From the NCBI GenBank assembly GCA_964558415.1, contig CAZLDI010000019.1:1-52671 (forward strand): DNA of 52,671 nucleotides, in the 5' to 3' direction. Source of the stretch: CAZLDI01 sp964558415 (GTDB taxonomy: Bacteria; Chloroflexota; Dehalococcoidia; SM23-28-2; RBG-16-64-32). The notes under the pieces are model-generated. The model was not told the DNA's origin and made no database searches. It saw only the letters and a list, made by a program, of their open reading frames with translations. Both the position numbers and the translations under genes were made by a program. Below, piece after piece: positions 39,942 to 48,931 of the stretch; position 1 is the first letter of the stretch, and each line of letters begins with the position of its first letter.

Positions 39942-42900
39942 ATGCGACATTTGCGCCAGTTGACCATGTTAGCGGTGATGTTGCTGGCCGCGGCCGCCCT
40001 CAGCGGACCGACTGGCACTGGTGGCCACGGCGGTGTCTTCACACCGTCAACCTCCGCGAGCCTCTGCGCCTTTGGCGGAGAAACGCTGTCTGTTCCGTGC
40101 GTTAACGAAGGCCTGTCGCCGGGCGAGAACGCGGATCTTACGATTCGGATGAACTTCCCGGCCAATCAGCTCACACCCAGTACAATAGTCGGCTTCCTCC
40201 CCCAGGGATCTTTCATTCCCGGCCCCGAAACAAACGCCCTCTGTTACGACTCGATCGACAACGACGCGGATGGCTCCGTCAATGATGGATGCCCGCCCGA
40301 GGGATACGACCTCGAGTCCGACCAGTGCGACGACAAGTATGACGACGACTATTACGACGATCCGGATATCGTCAACGACGGCTGCCCCGCGGTCGGGCCT
40401 CCGGAATCAAGCTGTGTCGATACCGTGGACAACGACGGCGACGGCAGAGTCAACGACGGGTGCTTCCCCGGGGGCGTTGGTTCCGTTACTCCGGAGCTCT
40501 CCTCATGGTGCACCAATAGCGAGAACGAGGATCCCCGCGATGATCTGGCTGGCGGAGGCCTCAAGGTCAACGATGGTTGTCCGGCCGTGGGCGACCCGGA
40601 ATCGGGCGTTGACTGCGAAGATGACCTTGATGACGACGGCGACGGGTTCGTGAATGACGGGTGTTACCCCGGTGGTTTCGGCGGGATCGAGGCTGAAGCC
40701 CTTGAGTGCGACGATGTGACCGACGATGACGGTGACGGCTACGTCAATGACGGGTGCCCCGGAGTGGGAGACTTGCCGCTCGGGGCGGTGGTTGGCAGGG
40801 CCGTGCTACCGCAGGCGGGCTTCAGCATTCTCAACAACCCCTGCAACCTGCACCTTTCGCTGCGGTACCCTCTGATGAATGCGTCCACAAACAATCACCT
40901 CTACAACCTGCTGGGCTCCTACTATGGCGGATATGAAGGCCCGTTGTACTACTTCCGCGACGACGGTTATCCCATGGACGGGTTACCGAATCACGTCAAC
41001 AGGTATCCGGAGTTCCTCAACGACCTCCTGGACCCCGATCTGGTGGGTGACATCAACGGCGATGGCGATTACTTCGATACCGTCGACGGCGTCGCGGAGA
41101 ACCCGGGTGCCTCCTACGCAGACTGGTACGGGTCCATCGAGCCGATACGCCCCCTCGCCCGGTATAGCGGCAGTGCGGAGATCACCAGCCAGGCCTCGCT
41201 CTTTCAGCTGGTTGTCCTGGAGCCGGGCTCGCTGGCATCGTTCAGTCCGCCTCACACCTTGAGCGACCTCTCGGCGCCCTCGCTCGGCTACCCTGTTCTG
41301 GTCGTAATCGACGAGCCTACTTACCGCCTCGTAGCGCCCAGCCTCGTAACGGAGACATGTACGCCGATTGATAGCAGTATCCTACTGTTGGGGAAAACGC
41401 GGGACAATCCGTGCACGGGAGGCGCTTGCCCAAACGACGACGCGCCGGGTGGGAGCAACAGGTGCATTAATCTCGACATCGGGGGAAGTTGCCTTCGCGT
41501 GGTAGATTCTGGAATCGGTCCGTGCGCGCCTCCCGACGAATCTGGATGCGTCCGCTACACCAACCCGGTGATGCCGGGTACGCACTACCTGGGTTGGTTT
41601 CAGCAGAGTCACCGTGACCTCGATGGCGACGGTGTAGAAAACCCGCTTGACTCGTGCCCGTACGAGGTCAATATAGAGAATGCCAGGGTGACCGGCGGGC
41701 CCGATGGCGACATGCTTGACAGCGCGTGCGATCTGGGCCCGACAGAGGGCGACTTCAACCAGGACGGTGACGAGATTGTTGCGGGAGGGATCGAGTGGAG
41801 CAATCAGGTGGACAACTGTCCAACCGTGCCCAACAACGATCAGGCGGAAGCAGAGCGCTGGCAGACCCATGCGGTCGCATCACCCCGTGGGGGATGGCGC
41901 CCGGACGCAATGGGCGACGCCTGCGACTCCGGGGAAACGGCGTGCGGCTCCTCACTCGACGACGACAGCGATGGTCTGGTGAACGATGGCTGCCCAATCG
42001 TAGGCGTTGTGGCGGGCGAGACCCTAAGCCAGTGCGACAATCAGTTTGACGATGACTTTGATGGGCTGGCCAACGACGGTTGCCCGCAGGCGGGATCAAT
42101 CGTCGAGAGCGGTGACCAATGCCTCAATGCCCTTAACGATGATAATGCCGACGACCTGCGCGTGAATGACGGTTGTGCGGGAGCGGGCGGTAGGGAGGCG
42201 GGTTGCCTGAACCGCACTGACGACGACGCGGACGGGTACGTGAACGACGGCTGTCCGTCGAGCGCCCGGGTCGCGAACGGGCACTTCCATACGGTGTGGA
42301 AGATCATCGCGAAGTGCATCGGCGGCACGGACGCAGACGGGGACGGCTTCTGCAACGTCGCGTCGACGGACCCGCTGGACGACCCGGACGACAACAACGC
42401 GAGCAAGACGCCGGAGCACTACGCGCTGTTCCGGGCCTTTTCGGTCGCGCACGCCGGGTCGGGCGCGAACCCGCCGGTGCGAGAGCCGCTGCAGGTGTGC
42501 AACGACGGGATCGACAACGACGGCGACACGCTGATCGACCTGCTGGACACGGACGGGCCCGACGCGGGGACGGCGTGGGACTGCTCGCCGGCGGGCGTCA
42601 CACTGAACCCGACGGACACCGACGGGGACGGCTACGGGGACGAGGCGGAGATACACATCGGTACGGACCCACTCAGTCGCTGTGCGGTGGGCGGCGTTCC
42701 TGCGCCCAGCGGCGGCTGGCCTGCTGATGTGGTTGGCAGCCCACTCAGCGCTGACCGAGCCAACATCGAAGACGTTGGCTCTTACGTCGCGCCTGTGCGA
42801 CGGCTGAACTCGCGGCCGGGGGTGGCGGGTTTCGACCGCAGGTGGGATGTAGTCCCCGGCACACCCTTCGGCACGGACTGGATCAACACGTCGGATCTTG

Positions 42901-43001
42901 CCGCCTTTATCTCCGGCGCCGGTGGCTTCCCTCCTATGTTTGGCGGAGCAAGGGCGTACTCGGGCCCCAGGTGTAGCTCGCACCCCGTTTATGGGGACTG
43001 A
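39942..43001 (+). CDS. Large secreted Asp-rich repeat protein (MopE/thrombospondin-3-like)
   Basis: The 1019-residue protein has an N-terminal signal peptide (about residues 1-24, LTMLAVMLLAAAALSG). It contains about nine copies of a Cys-flanked Asp motif of the form C-x4-DDDxDGxVNDGCP, five near the N-terminus and four after residue 660. A last pair (CNDGIDNDGDTLIDLLD and DTDGDGYGDEAEIHIGTDP) resembles thrombospondin type-3 or dockerin-like calcium loops. The motif is also known from MopE-like metal-binding proteins. A middle domain of about 300 residues is unrecognised. Calcium or another metal is the likely ligand, by inference. No cell-wall anchor or C-terminal helix is seen. Between about 42.23 and 42.66 kb codon use becomes much more GC-rich. 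Confidence 0.75.
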   Translation: MRHLRQLTMLAVMLLAAAALSGPTGTGGHGGVFTPSTSASLCAFGGETLSVPCVNEGLSPGENADLTIRMNFPANQLTPSTIVGFLPQGSFIPGPETNALCYDSIDNDADGSVNDGCPPEGYDLESDQCDDKYDDDYYDDPDIVNDGCPAVGPPESSCVDTVDNDGDGRVNDGCFPGGVGSVTPELSSWCTNSENEDPRDDLAGGGLKVNDGCPAVGDPESGVDCEDDLDDDGDGFVNDGCYPGGFGGIEAEALECDDVTDDDGDGYVNDGCPGVGDLPLGAVVGRAVLPQAGFSILNNPCNLHLSLRYPLMNASTNNHLYNLLGSYYGGYEGPLYYFRDDGYPMDGLPNHVNRYPEFLNDLLDPDLVGDINGDGDYFDTVDGVAENPGASYADWYGSIEPIRPLARYSGSAEITSQASLFQLVVLEPGSLASFSPPHTLSDLSAPSLGYPVLVVIDEPTYRLVAPSLVTETCTPIDSSILLLGKTRDNPCTGGACPNDDAPGGSNRCINLDIGGSCLRVVDSGIGPCAPPDESGCVRYTNPVMPGTHYLGWFQQSHRDLDGDGVENPLDSCPYEVNIENARVTGGPDGDMLDSACDLGPTEGDFNQDGDEIVAGGIEWSNQVDNCPTVPNNDQAEAERWQTHAVASPRGGWRPDAMGDACDSGETACGSSLDDDSDGLVNDGCPIVGVVAGETLSQCDNQFDDDFDGLANDGCPQAGSIVESGDQCLNALNDDNADDLRVNDGCAGAGGREAGCLNRTDDDADGYVNDGCPSSARVANGHFHTVWKIIAKCIGGTDADGDGFCNVASTDPLDDPDDNNASKTPEHYALFRAFSVAHAGSGANPPVREPLQVCNDGIDNDGDTLIDLLDTDGPDAGTAWDCSPAGVTLNPTDTDGDGYGDEAEIHIGTDPLSRCAVGGVPAPSGGWPADVVGSPLSADRANIEDVGSYVAPVRRLNSRPGVAGFDRRWDVVPGTPFGTDWINTSDLAAFISGAGGFPPMFGGARAYSGPRCSSHPVYGD

Positions 43002-43006
43002 TCGGT

Positions 43007-43314
43007 ATGAAGAGATTCAGCGGGTGGGCAGTATTTCTTGGGGCTGGTTCAGGGGCAGCGGTGGCCTGGGGGGCGTTGGCTCTGAGCAGGCCGCCGTTTC
43101 GGCCGTTGAAGGCGGGTTTGTCGGGCTCAGCTATTGGATCCTGGTGGGCGTGGGTCTGGTGTATGGACTGTACCTGCCGTTCCTTGCCTCAGTGGGCGAC
43201 CGTGTGCCTGCAGATGACCCATCGGGAGATGATTCGTTCCTTGGAGACCTCCTATTTGGCGGCGTCGTCGGAGGAGCGCTGGCCTACTCTGCGGAGCGGT
43301 GGTGGGCGCAGTGA
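43007..43314 (+). pseudogene. Small membrane protein gene, one-base frameshift
   Basis: An ATG at 43007, five bases after the repeat-protein stop, encodes a good membrane segment (MKRFSGWAVFLGAGSGAAVA). A second hydrophobic segment (LSYWILVGVGLVYGLYLPFLA) and a sensible C-terminus (GDSFLGDLLFGGVVGGALAYSAERWWAQ) continue in another frame. Joining them needs one missing base restored between about 43085 and 43130, giving 102 residues and two or three membrane helices. Neither frame alone gives a plausible protein. It could be a decayed gene or a sequence error. Confidence 0.55.
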
Positions 43315-43383
43315 GTTCCTGGCTATGTCGGTCACCCCCTCGCGTTTGACCCGCCGCGCAGGCGGCGTGCTACGATGCGGCCA

Positions 43384-43725
43384 ATGCCTGCCTTGGATCA
43401 GAAACTCGTCGTCGTCATTACCTCCGAGCCCGAGGCCGACGCACTGATCAAGATACTCGTCGAGCGCGGTTATCCCGCGACGAAGGTCAGCAGCACCGGC
43501 GGCTTCCTGCGGCGTGGCAGCGCCACCATCCTCACCGGCGTCGCCGGGGATGAAGTCGACCGCGTCCTCGCGATCATCAACACCGAGTGCCGAGCGCGCA
43601 CGGAGGTCGTTCCGGCGCAATCGCTGCCCTTCCCGGGAAGCCTCTTCCCGACTGCACCAGTGGAAGTCCGCGTCGGCGGCGCAATCGTGTTCGTCCTGCC
43701 GGTCGAGCGCTTCGAAAAGACCTAG
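43384..43725 (+). CDS. Cyclic-di-AMP receptor-like PII-fold protein (DarA/PstA family)
   Basis: The 113-residue protein matches the DUF970 family, PII-like trimeric proteins shown in Firmicutes to bind c-di-AMP. It starts KLVVVITSEPEADALIKILVERGYPATKVSSTGGFLRRGSATILTGV. The TGGFLRRGSAT loop corresponds to the ligand-binding T- and B-loop region, and the C-terminal VRVGGAIVFVLPVERFEK is typical. No c-di-AMP synthase lies in the window. The stop codon is part of the stem of a hairpin shared with hppA. Confidence 0.85.
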   Translation: MPALDQKLVVVITSEPEADALIKILVERGYPATKVSSTGGFLRRGSATILTGVAGDEVDRVLAIINTECRARTEVVPAQSLPFPGSLFPTAPVEVRVGGAIVFVLPVERFEKT

Positions 43726-43756
43726 TCAGAACCAAAAAAAGACGGGCGTCTGACTA
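43723..43756. terminator. Hairpin between the PII-like gene and hppA
   Basis: TAGTCAGA and TCTGACTA form a perfect 8-bp stem. Within it, the minus strand has AGAC-GCCC-GTCT followed by seven T residues, which would end hppA transcription. Confidence 0.65.
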
Positions 43757-43766
43757 CCGGCACACC

Positions 43767-46025
43767 CTAAGGAACAAACAGCGGCGCCATCACCAGAGTG
43801 ATCGTGCTGAGCAATTTGATCAGTACATGCAGCGACGGGCCCGCCGTGTCCTTGAACGGGTCCCCCACGGTGTCGCCCACTACTGCCGCCTTGTGCGCGT
43901 CTGTCCCCTTGCCCAGGACGGTGTCCCCGTCCTTCAGATTGCCCGCCTCGATGTACTTCTTGGCGTTGTCCCACGCACCGCCGACGTTATTGAAGAACGT
44001 CGCCAGGATGATGCCGCCGATCGTACCCACCATCACCATGCCGGCCACCGCCAGCCATCCGGACGGGTCTTCGATCGTCTGACCGCCCACGACCAGCTCC
44101 TCGTCACGCGCAAAGCGGAAGATCAACCCAACCGCGATTGGCATGCCGACGGCGAGCAGGCCGGGGGCAATCATCTCGCGCAGGGCCGCGCGCGCAGTGA
44201 TATCGACCGCGTTTCCGTAGTCGGGCCGCGAGGTGCCAGCCAGGATCCCCGGGTCTTCCCGAAACTGGCGCCGCACCTCCTCGATGATCGCCCCGGCGGC
44301 GTTGCCGACAGCGCGAATCGCGAACGAAGAGAACAGGAACACCAGCATCACTCCAAGCAGACCGCCCGCGAAGACGTCTACGCTCGAGAGGTCGATGGGC
44401 AACTCCTCGTTTAGCGGGATGTTCACGCGCTCCTTGATCTTGTCCAGAAACGCGCTGAACAGCAGGAACGCCGCCAGGCCCGCCGACGCGACTGCGTAGC
44501 CCTTGGTCAGCGCCTTTGTGGTGTTCCCTACGGAGTCCAGCGCATCGGTGATGTGGCGCGCGCTCTCGGGGGCGCCGGAGAACTGTGTGATGCCGCCGGC
44601 GTTGTCTGTGATCGGCCCGAATGTGTCCATCGCCAGGATGTAGGCCGCGGACATCAGCATGCCCATCGTTGCCACCGCCGTCCCGAAGACGCCGGTCGTG
44701 AAGCCGCCGACGCCCGGAATGTCCGCCTCCGAGCCGAGTACGAACGACGCGACGAGGGCGATGGCGATGGTGATTGCGGTCGCGGCCGTGGTCTCCATGC
44801 CCACAGCGGTCCCGATGATGATGTTCGTAGCCGGGCCCGTCCGAGAGGCGTCCGCAATGTCCCGCACCGGCCGCCAGGCGCCTGATGTGTAGTACTGAGT
44901 GATATACACAAACGCGATGCCGGTGGCGATGCCGACGAGCCCGCAGAGGAAGAACCAGTACCACTCATCTCCCAGCATCACCTTCGTCGCGATGAACAGC
45001 CCGACCACCGATAGTGCCGAAACCAGGAAATAGCCGTAGTTAAGCGGCGTCATCGGGTCCTGCTTCCCGTCGTCCCTCGCGAAAAACGGAACGGACACCA
45101 GACCGCAGATCGTCGCCAGAATCCCGAATGACCGCAGCACCAGCGGGAAGATGATCCACTCCACGTCCTGCGTCACGGTGTAGATCGCAACGCCGAGGAT
45201 CATCGCTCCGATGTTTTCCGCCGACATCGATTCGAACAAATCGGCGCCGCGACCGGCGCAGTCGCCCACGTTGTCGCCCACAAGGTCAGCCACGACGGCA
45301 GCGTTGCGCGGGTCGTCTTCCGGAATCCCCGCCTCCACCTTGCCGACGAGGTCGGCCCCTACGTCCGCCGCTTTGGTGTAGATGCCGCCGCCGAGCTGTG
45401 CGAACAGTGCCACGAAACTTGCTCCGAAGCCGAAGCCCACGATCAGGAAGGGCGCTAGCGCATCAGGGTTGCCCAGTACCTCGCTGTATATGAAGAAGAT
45501 CGTGGAAACACCCAGGAGGCTGAGCGCTACCACCAGGAAACCGGAGACGGCGCCGCCACGCAGCGCTACTGTGATCGCCTCTTTCAGACTGCGTGTCGCG
45601 GCCGCGGCGGTACGCGTGTTCGACCGCACGGAGATGTACATCCCGATGAAACCGGCCAGCGCGGAAGCGGCCGCCCCAACCAGGAAGGCGATGCCTGTTA
45701 GCAATCCCTCTTCCCACTGGTCAATTACCGCCGTCGGGCTGTACGTAATCGCGATGTCGCCGCCGGTATCATCCAGCAGGATATCCTTGACGCCGTCCGA
45801 GACCGCGCCTACGACCACCCCGATCACAACGGCGGTCGCCACCGCCAGTATGGCAATCGTGCCGTACTGCCGCCTCAGGAACGCCATCGCACCCTCGAAG
45901 ATCATCGCGCCCACGTCCTGCATCGCCTCGGTGCCCGCGTCCCGCCGCAACACATCCCACGCCAGGAACGCGGCGTAGAACGCGGCCGCTAGTCCCGCGA
46001 CCGGAATCAGCCATACTAGTTCCAT
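43767..46025 (-). CDS. hppA: Membrane-bound proton-pumping pyrophosphatase, K+-independent type
   Basis: The enzyme hydrolyses pyrophosphate and exports protons, conserving energy from biosynthetic pyrophosphate. The 752-residue protein has about 16 membrane helices. The substrate-binding segment DVGADLVGKVEAGIPEDDPRN (about residues 222-243) and GDNVGDCAGRGADLFES are intact. The motif GNTTKA (about residue 500) has Lys where K+-dependent enzymes have Ala, so it is predicted to be K+-independent and proton-pumping. A GGAGG site and a promoter lie upstream. It follows the frameshifted enoyl-CoA hydratase gene but has its own promoter. Confidence 0.95.
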   Translation of the reverse strand: MELVWLIPVAGLAAAFYAAFLAWDVLRRDAGTEAMQDVGAMIFEGAMAFLRRQYGTIAILAVATAVVIGVVVGAVSDGVKDILLDDTGGDIAITYSPTAVIDQWEEGLLTGIAFLVGAAASALAGFIGMYISVRSNTRTAAAATRSLKEAITVALRGGAVSGFLVVALSLLGVSTIFFIYSEVLGNPDALAPFLIVGFGFGASFVALFAQLGGGIYTKAADVGADLVGKVEAGIPEDDPRNAAVVADLVGDNVGDCAGRGADLFESMSAENIGAMILGVAIYTVTQDVEWIIFPLVLRSFGILATICGLVSVPFFARDDGKQDPMTPLNYGYFLVSALSVVGLFIATKVMLGDEWYWFFLCGLVGIATGIAFVYITQYYTSGAWRPVRDIADASRTGPATNIIIGTAVGMETTAATAITIAIALVASFVLGSEADIPGVGGFTTGVFGTAVATMGMLMSAAYILAMDTFGPITDNAGGITQFSGAPESARHITDALDSVGNTTKALTKGYAVASAGLAAFLLFSAFLDKIKERVNIPLNEELPIDLSSVDVFAGGLLGVMLVFLFSSFAIRAVGNAAGAIIEEVRRQFREDPGILAGTSRPDYGNAVDITARAALREMIAPGLLAVGMPIAVGLIFRFARDEELVVGGQTIEDPSGWLAVAGMVMVGTIGGIILATFFNNVGGAWDNAKKYIEAGNLKDGDTVLGKGTDAHKAAVVGDTVGDPFKDTAGPSLHVLIKLLSTITLVMAPLFVP

Positions 46026-46050
46026 ATTTCACTAACCCTCCGTCGGCTGA

Positions 46051-46079
46051 GTCTAACAGAGGGCTAAGATAGGGACAAC
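46051..46079 (-). promoter_or_regulatory. Putative hppA promoter
   Basis: TTGTCC (46079-46074) and TAGACT (46056-46051) lie 17 bases apart on the minus strand. Confidence 0.55.
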
Positions 46080-46100
46080 GTACGCGGGCGTGCGGGCAAG

Positions 46101-46124
46101 GCAGCGCCCCATTCGTGGCGCTGC
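46101..46124 (-). terminator. Hairpin after the enoyl-CoA hydratase gene
   Basis: On the minus strand a perfect 8-bp stem GCAGCGCC / GGCGCTGC with an 8-base loop lies directly after the stop codon. It lacks a T-run. Confidence 0.5.
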
Positions 46125-46921
46125 TTACCGCGGATATCGCGAAAAGTCCGGCTCCCGGCGCTCCAGGAAGGCGTTCTTTCCCTCGTCCGCCTCGCCGCTG
46201 CGATAGAACTCCGGCGCGATCTCCGCCACCCAGTTACGGCGCGACGCCTCTCGCAGCGGTTGATGGACCGTGCGGAACGAGGCTTTCAGGATCTTGAGAC
46301 AGCTGGGGCTCTTCTGCATCAGTTCCTCGCTCCAGCGGTCCACTTCTTCGTCCAGCTTCTCGTGCGGGACCACTGCGTTCACCAACCCCATCTCCAGCGC
46401 CTCCTGCGCGGAGTAGCGGCGGCACAGCATCCAGATCTCCTTAGCCTTCTTCGCCCCGACGACGTGCGTCAGGTACGCCACGTAGTGCCCAGACGCCGGA
46501 CTCCCCACCCGCGGCCCCACCTGCGCGAACGTCGCGCGCTCCGACGCTATCGTAAAGTCCGCAAAGTACGCGAGATGATTGCCACCGCCCACGGAGTACC
46601 CGTTAACCCGCGCGATCACCGGCTTTAGGCAGTCCTCGATTCCGGCGTGTGGGTCCGCGGGGGCCGCATCCTCGGATCCCTCACGCTGGACTTCCTGGAG
46701 CCAACGTACGTCGCCCCCGGCGCAGAAGGAGCGGTCGCCGGCGCCCGTGATCACGATAACGCCGACGTCAGCGTCCGCACCGGCGTCCTCAACCGCTGCT
46801 TCATTTCTGCCAGAGTGTGGCCGGTGAACGCGTTCATCACGTCCGGACGGTTGATAGTGATTCGCGCGGCACCTCGTACGCGTACGTGCTTCTCATACAG
46901 GATGTCAGAGAAATCGGGCAT
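46125..46921 (-). pseudogene. Enoyl-CoA hydratase/isomerase-family gene (MenB/BadI-like), one-base frameshift
   Basis: The start at 46921 has a strong GGAGGAGG site and encodes MPDFSDILYEKHVRVRGAARITINRPDVMNAFTGHTLAEMK. Near 46800 the frame breaks. The homologous continuation (AAVEDAGADADVGVIVITGAGDRSFCAGGD ...) is in the next frame, as if one G were lost from ATGAAG(G)CAGCG. Restoring it gives 265 residues of the crotonase family. The oxyanion-hole segments SFCAGGD and GYSVGGGNHLAYFADFTIASE are present. GPRVGS, KKAREIWMLCRRY-like and AFLERREPDFSRY features are closest to MenB or BadI. The substrate is uncertain. The gene is otherwise undamaged, so a sequence error is likely. Confidence 0.8.
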
Positions 46922-46963
46922 CGGGCCTCCTCCGTGTTCTGAACGCAGGGACGGGGTGGTGAC

Positions 46964-47040
46964 TGGTGCCCCCGGCGGGATTCGAACCCGCGATCTCCAC
47001 CTTGAAAGGGTGGCGTCCTGGTCCCCTAGACGACGGGGGC
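46964..47040 (-). tRNA. tRNA-Glu (anticodon TTC)
   Basis: The minus strand folds into a cloverleaf: acceptor GCCCCCG / CGGGGGC, D arm GTCTAGGGGACCAGGAC, anticodon stem CCACC / GGTGG with loop CTTTCAA, and T arm CGGG-TTCGAAT-CCCG. CCA is encoded after discriminator A. It lies downstream of the anti-sigma gene and upstream of the enoyl-CoA hydratase gene. Confidence 0.95.
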
Positions 47041-47051
47041 GTCCAGAAACG

Positions 47052-47080
47052 ATTCTAGGCCACGGGGAGAAGGGCGGCAA
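47052..47080 (-). promoter_or_regulatory. Putative tRNA-Glu promoter
   Basis: TTGCCG (47080-47075) and TAGAAT (47057-47052) lie 17 bases apart, with the -10 box 11 bases before the mature tRNA. Confidence 0.6.
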
Positions 47081-47104
47081 ACTGGACGACGGCAGCCGGG
47101 GATC

Positions 47105-48931
47105 TTATAGGTCATCGGGCGTTGGCGCGGACACTTGAGCGAACACTCGCGCGTACGTTGCCTCAAGCGTGCCGTTAGTGCTCGATCGCACCCAGACCAG
47201 CGCCCGATCTCCGGCGACGGCCACGCCGGAGACGTCTGCGCTGGAGTCCACGCGGACATCTCCGAGCTCCATCGTCCACCGGCTTCCTTCGATGGCGATG
47301 ATGGTACCGAGCCAGCGGGTTAGTTCGCCATCGTTCGGACCCTGTACCAGCGTGGCCTCAACGGCCGACAGTTCGCCGTTGGCCCCGCGTGTCGCCTCGA
47401 TCGCCAACACGCTTCCCGCCTCGGGCTCGGCATCCCGTTCCGGCGCGGCCATCTGTAGGCCGCTGATCGTCCACAAGCCGTCACGCGACTGCTGAAACGT
47501 CCCAACCATGAACACTGACTCGTTCGCCGTTTCGCCGCCTATTACCGCTATGCTGTGCGCCCGCGGCGCACCGTTCTCTGTAGAAGCCTCCACCAGCGCC
47601 CTCACACCGGACTGCGCGTTACCATCTTGCAGGTCGAATTGTGTGTTGGGCGTGATCGCGAACCTCAGCCCGCCGATCAGCCACGCGTCCGTACCCGTAA
47701 CGTCCCCGTCAATCGCCCCTTCAAACCAGAACGTCCCGTCGCTGCCTACAACCGGGTCGTCGTCCCCAACAAGCTCGACTCTGGCTGCCACCACGCCGGA
47801 CCCGCTGGCGCTGACTCGCATTTGTACTCTTTGACCGACCTTTAGCTTTCCCTTCTTTAGTGTCTTACTGTCGAACGAAATGAACTGGCCCGCAACGGTC
47901 ACCCCGTCGTCGCTGATCGCCTCTATTTCGCCAAGCACGGCCGCGCCAGACGGGGGCTGACCAAGTTGGGACGGCGAGAGGCTCAGCGCCCGCAGGCGGC
48001 CGCTGGCGCTGCGCGCGATCACGAACGCGGCGGACGTGCCGGGGCGCAGTTCCCGACCGCCGATCGTAGATTCGTCCACGTGGACTTCCACTCCGCCCAC
48101 GCTCCACACGCCGGGATTCAGCTGCCGGGCGATGCCCTCAATTGTGAGGATGCCATTCGAGAGATCCTCGGGGCGCAGTGACACAAACTCCCCCGCCCCG
48201 GGCAGCCGCGCATTGTGCACAGTCGCGACGGCGCTCAGATAGTCCTCCCTCGCTGCGTCCTCGATGTCGCCCCATAGCGTGACGAGGTCATCCTCGTGGC
48301 TACCGGAGATGTTCTGCAGGCGGGCCTGTGTTTCGGTGGCTTCAGGGTGTTCCTCCAGGATCCGCGTGGCGCGGTCTATTCGACTGTTCAGCGTGGAGAG
48401 GACGCTGGGGGGAACGTCCTTGCCGTTCCCCGTCATCGCGAACATCTCGTCCACGCGCTCGTTGGACTGATCGATCAACGCGTCTGCCTTCGAGACTTCG
48501 TCGAACGTGAGGAAGACCTGAACGTCTTCGGTCGCCAACTTCACGCGATAAAGAGGGCTATCCGGCAGGGCGTCCTGGGAGGCCAGGGCGGCCCCTCCCC
48601 CAGCAGCGCCCATCGCGAACACCAGGGCGAGGGCGATCGCCACAGGCCTCAACCAACCTATGTATCCGCTGCCTGCCCTGCTACCGCTTACTCTGCTCCT
48701 GCCCGTCCTCAGGTCCTCTGCGCGCTGTCGGACGCGGTTCCACGCGTTCGCGTGTGCCCAGGGGCGGGGCGTTATCGGAGGTGCGACTGTCACCTTGTTC
48801 GCAAGCACCAGCAATGGTCGCAATTGCTCTGCGTACTTAGGGTAGCGACTTAAACATTCCTCCACGCTCGCGCCTTGTTTGATCGCCCACAGACACTCGT
48901 CGAGGATGCTGTTGAAGCTCCGAATTCTCAT
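47105..48931 (-). CDS. Putative anti-sigma factor with DUF5667-like and DUF5666-like domains
   Basis: This 608-residue protein has an N-terminal cytoplasmic segment typical of the DUF5667 group (ILDECLWAIKQGASVEECLSRYPKYAEQLRPLL). A membrane helix follows (about residues 95-117). The external part starts with LPDSPLYRVKLATEDVQVFLTFDEV and a helical region. It then continues as about five beta-rich modules of the DUF5666 kind (starting near residues 263, 331, 397, 480 and 540). Overlap by four bases with the sigma gene upstream suggests that it restrains that sigma factor and releases it on an external signal. The signal is unknown. Confidence 0.75.
   Translation of the reverse strand: MRIRSFNSILDECLWAIKQGASVEECLSRYPKYAEQLRPLLVLANKVTVAPPITPRPWAHANAWNRVRQRAEDLRTGRSRVSGSRAGSGYIGWLRPVAIALALVFAMGAAGGGAALASQDALPDSPLYRVKLATEDVQVFLTFDEVSKADALIDQSNERVDEMFAMTGNGKDVPPSVLSTLNSRIDRATRILEEHPEATETQARLQNISGSHEDDLVTLWGDIEDAAREDYLSAVATVHNARLPGAGEFVSLRPEDLSNGILTIEGIARQLNPGVWSVGGVEVHVDESTIGGRELRPGTSAAFVIARSASGRLRALSLSPSQLGQPPSGAAVLGEIEAISDDGVTVAGQFISFDSKTLKKGKLKVGQRVQMRVSASGSGVVAARVELVGDDDPVVGSDGTFWFEGAIDGDVTGTDAWLIGGLRFAITPNTQFDLQDGNAQSGVRALVEASTENGAPRAHSIAVIGGETANESVFMVGTFQQSRDGLWTISGLQMAAPERDAEPEAGSVLAIEATRGANGELSAVEATLVQGPNDGELTRWLGTIIAIEGSRWTMELGDVRVDSSADVSGVAVAGDRALVWVRSSTNGTLEATYARVFAQVSAPTPDDL

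Noticed and set aside
42096..42983. 295-codon minus-strand frame opposite the large repeat protein
   Set aside because: It mirrors the high-GC3 part of the repeat gene. Its Arg/Val/Ala-rich translation has no motif.
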